From the NCBI GenBank assembly GCA_021816465.1, contig JAKAYF010000012.1, forward strand, positions 1 to 40,004: DNA of 40,004 nucleotides, in the 5' to 3' direction. A program made the position numbers and the translations under genes. The notes beneath the pieces are model-generated. The model saw nothing but the letters and a program-made list of their open reading frames with translations. It did no database searches and was not told where the DNA came from. The stretch comes from Nitrospirota bacterium (GTDB lineage: Bacteria > Nitrospirota > Leptospirillia > Leptospirillales > Leptospirillaceae). Of this stretch, positions 8,591 through 16,346 are shown piece by piece (positions within the stretch are counted from its first letter, which is position 1; the number at the start of each line of letters is the position of its first letter).

Positions 8591-8620
8591 AGTCTAAGAG
8601 TCATACAAACACCAAGTCAA
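8591..8620 (-). promoter_or_regulatory. Candidate sigma-70-type promoter for mpa-dop-ubact-prcBA-pafA
   Basis: On the minus strand, TTGACT (8620-8615), an 18-bp spacer and TAGACT (8596-8591) match -35 and -10 elements in 5 and 4 of 6 positions. The transcript would start about 50 bp upstream of the mpa ATG. It lies in the only sizeable gap (115 bp) within the minus-strand block, so the proteasome genes may be transcribed independently of the four upstream genes. Pattern only. Confidence 0.4.
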
Positions 8621-8632
8621 TTGATCGATCAA
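8621..8632. promoter_or_regulatory. Perfect 12-bp palindrome abutting the candidate -35 box
   Basis: TTGATCGATCAA is identical to its reverse complement and sits directly upstream of the TTGACT -35 hexamer of the candidate mpa promoter. A dimeric DNA-binding regulator could bind here, but no regulator gene is adjacent. The assignment as an operator is inference from position and symmetry alone. Confidence 0.3.
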
Positions 8633-8648
8633 AAAACTGGAGGGAATC

Positions 8649-9716
8649 TCAAAAAGAAAAATCGCTGAAATATTTACTTAGCTTTAACCCCTGGGCACTA
8701 TAGTTTGAGCCGATATCCTGACCATAAATCTTGTCCGGCGGGCGGTTCATCCGTTCGTAGCGCAACCTGAAGATTCTTTGGCCATCAACGATCCTGAAGG
8801 GAACATCATGAGGTCTCACCTCCAGGACAGCCCTTGCACCCTGCTCGGAAAAACCAAAGCCAGGATCAAAAAAACCCGCATAATGTGTCCTGAGCTCCCC
8901 CGACTGAGCATCAAATTCCAGCATCTCGGCAGCGTAATCTTTCGGGATTTTAAGCCTTGAACGTGAAGCAAACAGATAAAATTCCTCAGGCTCCAGAATC
9001 AGGGAGCCACCAGCGGGCGTTTTGATAGGTTCCCAAAATGCCTCCGGAGAAAGAGGGAGTGGAGACGACAGGTCAAGAATCCCGGAGCTTTTCCGGGCAC
9101 GGTAGCCGACAACATCCCCTCCGGACAGATCCACACCAAGGACAAGCCCATCCTGAAGCCCCCCCTCCGACTCCTCTGAATAGAGCGAATACTTTTTGTG
9201 AAGAAGGGAAAGATCCTCATCCGACAGGATGTCCCTTGAGGAAAAGAGCCTCAGCTGGGAAAGACAAAGTCCCGCAGAAATCCTCAACGGGAAAGAGCGG
9301 GAAAAAAGCTCCAGATAGAGCGCCCCTGAATACCCATAAGGAACATCGTCGAAACGGTGTCCACTTTCAGTCAGGACACGGGTAAAGACATCAATCCGGC
9401 CTGTCGAGCTTTTGGGATTGGACTTTCCTCCTATGGAAGAAGGAAGGGAGAGATATTCATCAAGCGGAATGATATAGATCGCTCCCGGCTCAATATAGGG
9501 ATGGGAATTGAGATCTATCTGATACAGGGTCATCTCCGGGAGAAGATTCTGGACGGTTTCTCCTTGGGGAAGGAAGCTGCTTCTTACCCGGTAGGCAATC
9601 GATCCCAGGCGCAAATCAAGAGAGGCCGGCTGGATTTCGAAGCGCTGATAGCGCCCCGAATGAATGTGACCATCTGAAACAAGTCTCAATATCTCCCTGT
9701 CACTCAATGTTCCCAA
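8649..9716 (-). CDS. dcd: dCTP deaminase-family protein (long, two-domain form)
   Basis: A 355-aa protein of the 2'-deoxycytidine 5'-triphosphate deaminase family, about twice the length of E. coli Dcd. The first half has IQPASLDLRLG and SNPKSSTGRIDVFTRV, the latter being the nucleotide-binding motif of Dcd/dUTPase trimers. The second half (about 190-355) repeats the fold in diverged form (EPEEFYLFASR, AEMLEFDAQSGELRTHYAGFFDPGFG). It should supply dUMP precursor from dCTP. TTG at 9716 has GGAGG seven bases upstream and overlaps the end of the preceding gene by 13 nt. The substrate could be another deoxynucleotide; the family call is firm. Why it sits just upstream of proteasome genes is unclear. 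Confidence 0.78.
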   Translation of the reverse strand: MGTLSDREILRLVSDGHIHSGRYQRFEIQPASLDLRLGSIAYRVRSSFLPQGETVQNLLPEMTLYQIDLNSHPYIEPGAIYIIPLDEYLSLPSSIGGKSNPKSSTGRIDVFTRVLTESGHRFDDVPYGYSGALYLELFSRSFPLRISAGLCLSQLRLFSSRDILSDEDLSLLHKKYSLYSEESEGGLQDGLVLGVDLSGGDVVGYRARKSSGILDLSSPLPLSPEAFWEPIKTPAGGSLILEPEEFYLFASRSRLKIPKDYAAEMLEFDAQSGELRTHYAGFFDPGFGFSEQGARAVLEVRPHDVPFRIVDGQRIFRLRYERMNRPPDKIYGQDIGSNYSAQGLKLSKYFSDFSF

Positions 9717-10483
9717 AAAAAATCCTCCGATCGATCAAGATCATCCCTCAATTTTTTCAGCAGTTCGCCATCCTGACCATTCCAGCGGTCGAGGAAAACC
9801 AGATCCGAAAGTTTTTGCCGGTAGGCCCAATCTTCAGTTTCAAGCATGGGGCGGTTTGGAAAAGCTGAAACAAATCCGAGACACAAAAGACCTATCGGTC
9901 TGATATGAAAGGGAAGGCCAAGAATCGACTGGACATCCCCCTTTCGAAAAATTGTCACCCAACCCATACCGATCCCTTCCGCCCGGGCAGCAAGCCACAT
10001 GTTCATGATCCCACATGAAGCGCTGTAGAGATCCGTATCGGCATCAGACAACCTCCCCAGGACGTGAGGACCCTCCCTTGAAGGGTCAATCGTCACGGCA
10101 ATAACCAGGGGAGCTTCCAGAATCGCCTCAACTTTCAGAGAGAGAAATTTTTCCGCCCGCGGAGATTCAAAGATAACAGCCGCAGACTGCCGTTCCTTGT
10201 CGACGGCATGCTTGAGCTGCATCCGGATGTTGTGATCTTTCACCAGGATGAAGTTCCATGGCTGCATAAATCCCACGGAAGGGGCATGATGAGCTGCCCT
10301 CAGCAGCCGGACAAGCGTTTCATCCGGAATTGGATCCGGGAGAAATTCCTTTCGTATATCACGCCTTGTATAGATGGCATGATAGACCCCCCTTCGCTCT
10401 TCAGGGGGGAAAGAGTGGTCCGGTCGGGAAGAAGACGGAGTGGGGTCAGGAGTGGAGCCACCCATTTCTTCAGCGGGCTTCAT
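9704..10483 (-). CDS. bluB: BluB-type flavin destructase / nitroreductase-fold protein
   Basis: Nitroreductase-fold protein closest to BluB, which fragments FMNH2 to 5,6-dimethylbenzimidazole, the lower ligand of cobalamin. After a Pro/Ser-rich N-terminal extension (about 30 residues) come VYHAIYTRRDIRKEF, with the Asp of the BluB RRD motif, and AAHHAPSVGFMQPWNFILV, a BluB hallmark. Further on are DLYSASCGIMNMWLAARAEGIGMGWV and HIRPIGLLCLGFV. It is 259 aa. It overlaps kamA upstream by 14 nt and dcd downstream by 13 nt, so it is in the same operon. No cobalamin-assembly genes are adjacent, and a general nitroreductase is the main alternative. Confidence 0.75.
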   Translation of the reverse strand: MKPAEEMGGSTPDPTPSSSRPDHSFPPEERRGVYHAIYTRRDIRKEFLPDPIPDETLVRLLRAAHHAPSVGFMQPWNFILVKDHNIRMQLKHAVDKERQSAAVIFESPRAEKFLSLKVEAILEAPLVIAVTIDPSREGPHVLGRLSDADTDLYSASCGIMNMWLAARAEGIGMGWVTIFRKGDVQSILGLPFHIRPIGLLCLGFVSAFPNRPMLETEDWAYRQKLSDLVFLDRWNGQDGELLKKLRDDLDRSEDFFWEH

Positions 10484-11633
10484 CGATCATTCCCGGATGA
10501 ATGGTCCGTGAAGCCGATTCCCGAGGATTCGAGCAAACGCCATCTCCCTCGGAAGAAGACTTCGCTATTGTCTCTGCTCCGGAAGACGGATCCGGATAGG
10601 TAAAGATTTTCCCTTCATAGTTTTTCAGGACAACATCTCCGTCACCCATCGAAATCATGTAATCAGACGGAAGAACAGGGATCTTTCCACCTCCACCGGG
10701 AGCATCAATCACATAATGGGGAACGGCCATGCCCGAGGTGTGCCCCTGAATTTCCCTCATCACTTCAAGCCCCTTGGAAACAGGTGTCCTGAAGTGGTTC
10801 GCACCCCTCGTCAGGTCGGCCTGGTAAAGATAGTAAGGCTTGACCCTGATGGTCAGAAGCTTTTGAAAAAGCCTCTTCAATACAGCCGCGTCATCATTGA
10901 CCCCCTTCATCAGGACCGTCTGGCACCCCAGCGGGATTCCCGCATCTGCAAGCATATTGCAGGCCAGGGATGTTTCCGGAGTAATCTCATCCGGATGATT
11001 GAAGTGCAGGTTCATGTAAAGGGGATGATACTTCCGAAGCATTGAAACCAGGGACGGAGTTACCCTCTGAGGAAGTGACGAGGGCACTCTCGAGCCGATC
11101 CTGATGATTTCGACGTGGGGAATAGCCCGCAGGGAAGAGATGATGTGTTCGAGATAATCATCCTTCAGCATCAGAGGATCTCCGCCAGACAGGATAATGT
11201 CCCGTATCTCCGTATGCTCCCTGATATAGGCGATTCCCTCGTCTACCTCGTCCCTGGTGACAACTCCTTCCGGGGTGCCGATCATCCTCTTTCTTGTACA
11301 ATACCGGCAGTAAATCGGACATTGGTTTGTGACAAGAAAAAGAACCCTGTCCGGATACCGGTGAACAATAGCCGGAACGGGACTGTCCTCATCTTCGGAC
11401 AACGGATCGAGAGGGCTATCCATATCCATGATCTCTTCCGGGTCGGGGATGACCTGACGGCCAATCGGCCCCATAGGATCCTTGATCAAGGACTGGTAAT
11501 AGGCATTGATCCTGACCGGGAAAATCTCTTCCACATCTTTTTGTTCTACACCGTCCTTCGCCAGGCGCCAATCCTGGGGAAGCTGATCCGAACGACGGAT
11601 GCCGTCCACAAGAAGCCTTTGCCATTCTTCCAT
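10470..11633 (-). CDS. kamA: L-lysine 2,3-aminomutase (radical SAM)
   Basis: Converts L-alpha-lysine to beta-lysine using S-adenosylmethionine, a [4Fe-4S] cluster and PLP. The cluster motif CPIYCRYC places Cys at 105, 109 and 112. ILSGGDPL, RIGSRVPSSLPQR, NLHFNHPDEIT and HFRTPVSKG are KamA signatures. YQADL and IDAPGGGGKIPV hold the two Asp residues that bind the lysine side chain and the PLP lysine, features that favour KamA over the EF-P enzyme EpmB. It is 387 aa with a 35-residue low-complexity tail. GGAG lies seven bases before the ATG. No beta-lysine acetyltransferase (ablB) or epmA is adjacent; instead it follows an ATP-grasp-like gene by 15 bp. Confidence 0.88.
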   Translation of the reverse strand: MEEWQRLLVDGIRRSDQLPQDWRLAKDGVEQKDVEEIFPVRINAYYQSLIKDPMGPIGRQVIPDPEEIMDMDSPLDPLSEDEDSPVPAIVHRYPDRVLFLVTNQCPIYCRYCTRKRMIGTPEGVVTRDEVDEGIAYIREHTEIRDIILSGGDPLMLKDDYLEHIISSLRAIPHVEIIRIGSRVPSSLPQRVTPSLVSMLRKYHPLYMNLHFNHPDEITPETSLACNMLADAGIPLGCQTVLMKGVNDDAAVLKRLFQKLLTIRVKPYYLYQADLTRGANHFRTPVSKGLEVMREIQGHTSGMAVPHYVIDAPGGGGKIPVLPSDYMISMGDGDVVLKNYEGKIFTYPDPSSGAETIAKSSSEGDGVCSNPRESASRTIHPGMIDEAR

Positions 11634-11648
11634 ATATAAACTCCAGAG

Positions 11649-13064
11649 CTATAAAGACATTTCCAGTCGAACCGGTGCACCAGGAGCAAGGATCGCATCC
11701 GTCATGCCATGGATGATTTTCTTGTCCTGTGGACAGGCAGTTATCAGAACACCACCGAGAATCGCTTTCCCTCCCCGGACAAAATAATAAGGGCAGGCTC
11801 GAACCCGGTATAAGCCCGATTCGACAGAATCGGTATCAATATCAAAACAGGAAAATTCAAACAATGATGTACGAACAAACGGCTGCAAGATATGCGGAGT
11901 GACCGGCCATGCACTAAAAGCGTCGGCAACGCTCCGGTTCCAGTCTTCCTCCGGGAGGTCGTGGCCAATAACGACACCCCTGCTCCCCCAGGACTCAGGT
12001 GAAAATCCGGAGGGTTTAATGATGAGTTCCCGTTCTTTTTGAGTCAACCCGACCAAAGACTGAAAATCGAGGAGCCTCCGACCTTTGACTTCCAGGCCAA
12101 CAATCGCAGCACCTGCAGGAACAGGGGTCGGGTCGAGCGGCCATGTCTTCGGAATGATCTGGTTCAGAACACCCCTGTAGCTTTCACTGATCTCGGATTT
12201 CCAGTAGCCATCCAAACGGTGATGGTGCCAGAGGGCCATGCCAAGCTTTTCTTCAAGCCATGGCTTGAAGGGGGGAGTTACCTTAAGCTTTCCCCCTTTG
12301 ACAAAGTATTGGATGATATCGATTTTAGGAATATTGGGAAGATCAAAAAGCTCGAAAAACCGGTATATAATATTGATTCTAATGACATTTCCGGAAGAAT
12401 CCTTTCGAAAAATCCCTTCACCATCAAAAGAAATCTCTCTCGGATGCAGGCAGGCCGCCGGAAAGAAGTCGGCATCAAGACACTCTGCAAGGTAACGCAT
12501 CTCAGAACGATAGTCATGAGACTCGTCAGAGACAAGGATTGCAAGCGACGGATCCGGGACCTGCGAACGGATCATGGACGCAAATCCGGAAAGCATCCCG
12601 CCCGTCCCGCCAAAAACACCACTTCCTCCGACATCACGCATCGACCGGGTCAGCGCATGAAGCAGACCGACACCACCTGGCACCGAGTCCATCTCGGTCA
12701 GAACCGGCCCAGACGGAGTGATCAGAAGGTCCGGACGAAGGATTCCCGGAAGATCATGCCTGAATTTTTTTGAACGTCCGAACTCGACCAGTTCACGGGG
12801 CTTCCCCCTGTCGAGCATTTCTGAAACAAAAGAGAGGCTCGGATCAACCGAAGATTTTCTGTATAATGCGTCAAGAGCCTGATAGAATTCATAGAGCGCC
12901 TGTCCGATATCTTCAAGAAGGACCTGATCGAGACCTGAAATAGAAATCGCAGAAAGAGGAAGGCGGAACGGTTTTTCAAACAACCCCTTCCTGCCAAGGA
13001 ATCTGGCCGTATCCCATGCTGCTTCCGGAGAAGCGGATGCCATCATTTCAGTAGTGGAAGTCAT
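11649..13064 (-). CDS. Unknown protein, possible ATP-grasp ligase
   Basis: A 471-aa soluble protein I do not recognise with certainty. ELIIKPSGFSPESWGSRGVVIG (about 345-366) resembles the Lys and Gly-rich loop of ATP-grasp enzymes, and RVRACPYYFVRGGKAILGGVLITACP near the C-terminus could be the metal and ATP part of a circularly permuted ATP-grasp fold such as glutathionylspermidine-synthase-like proteins. The middle has LLITPSGPVLTEMDSVPGGVGLLHAL, also seen in that superfamily. It is the first gene of the minus-strand block and is followed 15 bp later by kamA, so it may act on beta-lysine (inference). There is no ribosome site before the ATG; a promoter-like TAGAAT lies only five bases upstream, suggesting a leaderless transcript. 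Confidence 0.7.
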   Translation of the reverse strand: MTSTTEMMASASPEAAWDTARFLGRKGLFEKPFRLPLSAISISGLDQVLLEDIGQALYEFYQALDALYRKSSVDPSLSFVSEMLDRGKPRELVEFGRSKKFRHDLPGILRPDLLITPSGPVLTEMDSVPGGVGLLHALTRSMRDVGGSGVFGGTGGMLSGFASMIRSQVPDPSLAILVSDESHDYRSEMRYLAECLDADFFPAACLHPREISFDGEGIFRKDSSGNVIRINIIYRFFELFDLPNIPKIDIIQYFVKGGKLKVTPPFKPWLEEKLGMALWHHHRLDGYWKSEISESYRGVLNQIIPKTWPLDPTPVPAGAAIVGLEVKGRRLLDFQSLVGLTQKERELIIKPSGFSPESWGSRGVVIGHDLPEEDWNRSVADAFSAWPVTPHILQPFVRTSLFEFSCFDIDTDSVESGLYRVRACPYYFVRGGKAILGGVLITACPQDKKIIHGMTDAILAPGAPVRLEMSL

Positions 13065-13069
13065 GGCTT

Positions 13070-13098
13070 ATTCTAGCCCAGACGATCGGACAGGGCAA
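13070..13098 (-). promoter_or_regulatory. Candidate promoter producing a leaderless mRNA
   Basis: On the minus strand TTGCCC, a 17-bp spacer and TAGAAT precede the start codon of the ATP-grasp-like gene. TAGAAT ends five bases before the ATG, so initiation at the usual distance would begin at or next to the A of ATG. No Shine-Dalgarno sequence is present, which agrees with leaderless initiation. Confidence 0.45.
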
Positions 13099-13162
13099 GG
13101 ATAAACACGAAAAGATCAGCTCCCTGGGACCTGATATATCTTTTGTCATCGCAGTCAGACAC

Positions 13163-14005
13163 ATGCTGGAGGTTCCCCTGTCACCATTTGAAATCTTGCT
13201 CATCAAAATAGCTGCCGGATTCTACTTTGGAGCCTTTGTCCTGCTCCTGGGAGATATTCTTTTTTCACGGGTCAAACATGGATCCCTCGCCGGTGTCACC
13301 GCAGGCGTCGGCGGCGTTCTGGTACACACTCTTGCCCTTTTCATCCATTTCACATCCATAGGGCATATCGCCCTTGCCACCTTAAGGGAAGCAGTCTCGT
13401 TCTTCTCCTGGTCACTTGTTGTATCATTCCTCTATCTTGAGCACCAAAGGAAAGGATCACTCCTGGGGATCCTCATCTTTCCTGTTTCATTCGGGGCGCT
13501 CCTGTTTGTCCTCGGAGAAGGAGTCAGGTCCGGGCCGACAAAAGAAGGGGCTGAAAGCCTTCTGGTCCGCCTCCACTCAATCCTTGTCGATCTTGGCCTC
13601 GCATCAGCCACCATTGCCTTCTTCCTTTCCATCCTTTACCTGCTTCTTGAAACATTTCTCAGAAAAAAGATCTTCAACACCCTCTTTAACCGACTGCCAT
13701 CCCTCGAGTTTCTTGACCGGCTGAACAGAGAGTTCAACGGGCTTGGATTTTTATTCTTGACCCTAGGCCTTGTTTTTGTCATGATCTGGTCTTACGGCAC
13801 ATCCGGTGTTTTATGGCCATGGGGAAAAAGGGGCTCATGGGCTTTCCTGGTCTGGTTTCTCTATCTGGGACTTGTTCTTCTCAGACTCAAGAAGGGATTT
13901 CAGGGACGACAGGCGGCTTATCTTTCGATTGCCGGATTTTTCCTGTTCGTCGTGACCATTCTGGCTGTCAATCTTTTTGTAGGAGGCGGTCATTCAGTAC
14001 TTTAG
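13163..14005 (+). CDS. CcsA/ResC-family membrane protein (HemX-like)
   Basis: Integral membrane protein of 280 aa with about eight hydrophobic helices, related to the cytochrome c assembly protein CcsA/ResC. Near the C-terminus, SGVLWPWGKRGSWAFLVWFLYLGLVLLRL corresponds to the family's tryptophan-rich WWD-like region but lacks the DPKE of true CcsA. This points to the HemX subgroup found next to hemA in many bacteria, thought to influence glutamyl-tRNA reductase level or heme handling. It leads the heme cluster, 42 bp before hemA. Upstream TGATATATC at 13132-13140 could be an extended -10. No ribosome site is obvious. A role in cytochrome c maturation is the alternative. Confidence 0.8.
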   Translation: MLEVPLSPFEILLIKIAAGFYFGAFVLLLGDILFSRVKHGSLAGVTAGVGGVLVHTLALFIHFTSIGHIALATLREAVSFFSWSLVVSFLYLEHQRKGSLLGILIFPVSFGALLFVLGEGVRSGPTKEGAESLLVRLHSILVDLGLASATIAFFLSILYLLLETFLRKKIFNTLFNRLPSLEFLDRLNREFNGLGFLFLTLGLVFVMIWSYGTSGVLWPWGKRGSWAFLVWFLYLGLVLLRLKKGFQGRQAAYLSIAGFFLFVVTILAVNLFVGGGHSVL

Positions 14006-14047
14006 CCATCTGTTGCAAAGCCGTTCCAAAAAGGAGGGCCAACTGAA

Positions 14048-15400
14048 TTGCTGAGAATGACACTTGCCGGGGTGAACCACAAGAAGACCCCCATCGAGGT
14101 CCGCGAGAAACTGGCGTACCCCAAGGAACATCTCGACGAAGTCATCAGGAATTTAAGCACAAAGGATGGGGTCCTCGAGTGCATGGTCCTTTCCACATGC
14201 AACAGGGTCGAGATCATCACGATCACGACCGGCGGTAATCCCGACCAGTCCTTTTTCCTTGATTTTCTGAAAAATACGCATCCTTCCCTCTCACAAGTCA
14301 ATATTGCTCCCTATCTTTATCACCTCACGGGGGAAGACGCGGTCCGTCATTTTTTTGAGGTGACAGCAAGCCTTGATTCGATGGTCGTAGGGGAACCGCA
14401 AATCACCGGACAGGTCAAGGATGCCTTTGAAAGAGCCAAAACACTTGGCTATACGGGGCTTTTTCTGAACCAGCTCTTCCAGCGGGCCATCTCCGCATCC
14501 AAAAGAGTTCGAACAGAAACAGCCATCAGCCACCTTCCTGTTTCGATAAGTTATGCCGCCTGCCAGCTGGCCCGGAAGATATTCCAGACGATGGATGACA
14601 AGAGCGTGCTCCTTCTTGGCGGCGGGGATATGGCCCAGCTTACAGCCAGACATATGAAAAAGATGGGTGTCCGCTCACTCACACTCATGACCCGGGACTC
14701 CCACAAGGGCATCGCACTGGCGTCAGAGTATGAAGCGACCTATCGTCCTTTCAACGAGATTGAAGAAGCGCTTGCCGACTCCGACATGATTGTCTGTTCA
14801 ACAGGCGCCGAACACTATCTCGTTACCACGGAGATCGCCGAAAGGTCCCTTGCAAAAAGAGGACGCCGGTCCATGTTCATGATCGACATTGCCGTCCCAC
14901 GAAACATTGATCCGGAAGTCGGCCGTCTTGGGAATCTTTTTCTTTATAACGTTGACGACCTCAAAGCCGTCGTTGAGTCGAACCAGAAAGAACGGGAATT
15001 TGAGGCCCATGCAGCAGGGGCGATCATTTCGGAGGAACTGCGTTCCTTCGCACGATGGCAGGAGAACAGGTCATCGGTTCCACTCATTCAGGCACTCAAG
15101 AGCCATACAGAGCGAATTCGCCAGTCAGAAATCGAGCGTTTTCAGGGAACGCTTTCAACACTGCCTCCCGAAGCGCGCGAAAAAGTCGAGATCCTTACCA
15201 AATCCCTGTTGAACAAAATTCTACATCCGGCCTACCAGACCATCAGGCACTCTCCCGGCTCAGAAGAGATCTGGGAATGGACAATGAAGTGCTATGGACT
15301 TCCGGAAAATGCCCTGGACTCGCTTGTTCAGGAAAAAGTTAAAGAAACTCCTGAAATCTCCAATCCAATCCCCTTTTTGAAAGGTGAAAGCCCGGCCTGA
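14048..15400 (+). CDS. hemA: Glutamyl-tRNA reductase
   Basis: First committed enzyme of the C5 tetrapyrrole route: reduces glutamyl-tRNA to glutamate-1-semialdehyde with NADPH. LSTCNRVE contains the catalytic Cys (C51 from the TTG start). VVGEPQITGQVKDAF is the family signature, and VLLLGGGDMAQLTARHM the NADPH-binding Gly-rich loop. FMIDIAVPRNIDPEVG follows, then a C-terminal helical dimerisation region. TTG at 14048 lies 10 bases from AAGGAGG; an ATG three codons later would be 19 bases away, so TTG is preferred. The stop overlaps the hemC start (TGATG). Length 450 aa is normal. Confidence 0.95.
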   Translation: MLRMTLAGVNHKKTPIEVREKLAYPKEHLDEVIRNLSTKDGVLECMVLSTCNRVEIITITTGGNPDQSFFLDFLKNTHPSLSQVNIAPYLYHLTGEDAVRHFFEVTASLDSMVVGEPQITGQVKDAFERAKTLGYTGLFLNQLFQRAISASKRVRTETAISHLPVSISYAACQLARKIFQTMDDKSVLLLGGGDMAQLTARHMKKMGVRSLTLMTRDSHKGIALASEYEATYRPFNEIEEALADSDMIVCSTGAEHYLVTTEIAERSLAKRGRRSMFMIDIAVPRNIDPEVGRLGNLFLYNVDDLKAVVESNQKEREFEAHAAGAIISEELRSFARWQENRSSVPLIQALKSHTERIRQSEIERFQGTLSTLPPEAREKVEILTKSLLNKILHPAYQTIRHSPGSEEIWEWTMKCYGLPENALDSLVQEKVKETPEISNPIPFLKGESPA

Positions 15401-16329
15401 TGACTCAAATTCTGAAAATAGGAACCAGGGGCTCCGAGCTTGCACTCTGGCAGGCGCGTCACGTCGCAAAACTTATAGAGGAAACATCCGGAATCAAGTC
15501 TGAACTGACCATCATCAAGACATCAGGCGATATGATTCTTGACAGGCCCTTGTCCGATGTCGGAGGAAAGGGTCTCTTCGTCAAGGAGATCGAGGAGGCC
15601 CTTCTTTCCCACCAGGTAGACCTGGCCGTTCATAGCATGAAAGACGTCCCGGCTGAAATGCCCGATGGCTTGATTCTCGGGGTCACAATGGAGCGGGAAG
15701 ACCCCCGGGATGTTTTTGTAAGCCTCAATTATCCGAACCTGAGAAGTCTGCCGACCGGTGCAAAGATTGGAACGTCCTCCCTCAGGAGGGTTTCCCAGGT
15801 TCGAAGAATAAGACCGGACCTTGTTATCGTCCCTGTTCGGGGAAATGTCGGAACACGCCTCAGAAAGCTTGAAGAAGGCCTGGTTGATGCCCTTCTCCTC
15901 GCTGGTGCAGGAATGAAAAGGCTTGGACTGGAACACAAAATCACCGAATGGATTGCTGTTTCCGATCTGCTCCCCGCAATCGGTCAGGGAGCCCTCGGAC
16001 TTGAGTACAGGGAACACGACAACTTCACCAGTTCCCTTGCATCAAAACTTTTTCACCAGGAAACACACATCGCCGTCTCTGCAGAAAGAGGCGTCATGAA
16101 AAGTCTGGCCGGTGGGTGTCAATTACCAGTTGCTGCTTACGCCACCGTCAAAAGAAGCGGATGGGTCCAGCTTGAGGCACGTGTCATGAGCCTCAATGGG
16201 GACAGGGTCCTGACAGAAAAAGTAACAGGACCTTCCGAAGAAGCCACCGAACTTGGCCTTGCCATCGGGCAAACACTCCTTGAAAAGGGTGGAAAAGAGA
16301 TTCTTGATGAAATACGGCTTGGTTCCTGA
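15400..16329 (+). CDS. hemC: Porphobilinogen deaminase (hydroxymethylbilane synthase)
   Basis: Polymerises four porphobilinogens into hydroxymethylbilane. KIGTRGSELALWQARHV starts the protein, with KTSGD, GGKGLFVKEIEEAL and VHSMKDVPAEMPDGL as classic motifs. SLAGGCQLPVAAYA holds Cys240, the attachment site of the dipyrromethane cofactor. The 309-aa length is typical. The ATG overlaps the hemA stop by one base, giving tight translational coupling, and a pirin gene follows after 17 bp. Confidence 0.96.
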   Translation: MTQILKIGTRGSELALWQARHVAKLIEETSGIKSELTIIKTSGDMILDRPLSDVGGKGLFVKEIEEALLSHQVDLAVHSMKDVPAEMPDGLILGVTMEREDPRDVFVSLNYPNLRSLPTGAKIGTSSLRRVSQVRRIRPDLVIVPVRGNVGTRLRKLEEGLVDALLLAGAGMKRLGLEHKITEWIAVSDLLPAIGQGALGLEYREHDNFTSSLASKLFHQETHIAVSAERGVMKSLAGGCQLPVAAYATVKRSGWVQLEARVMSLNGDRVLTEKVTGPSEEATELGLAIGQTLLEKGGKEILDEIRLGS

Positions 16330-16346
16330 GTCAGGAGATCACTAGA

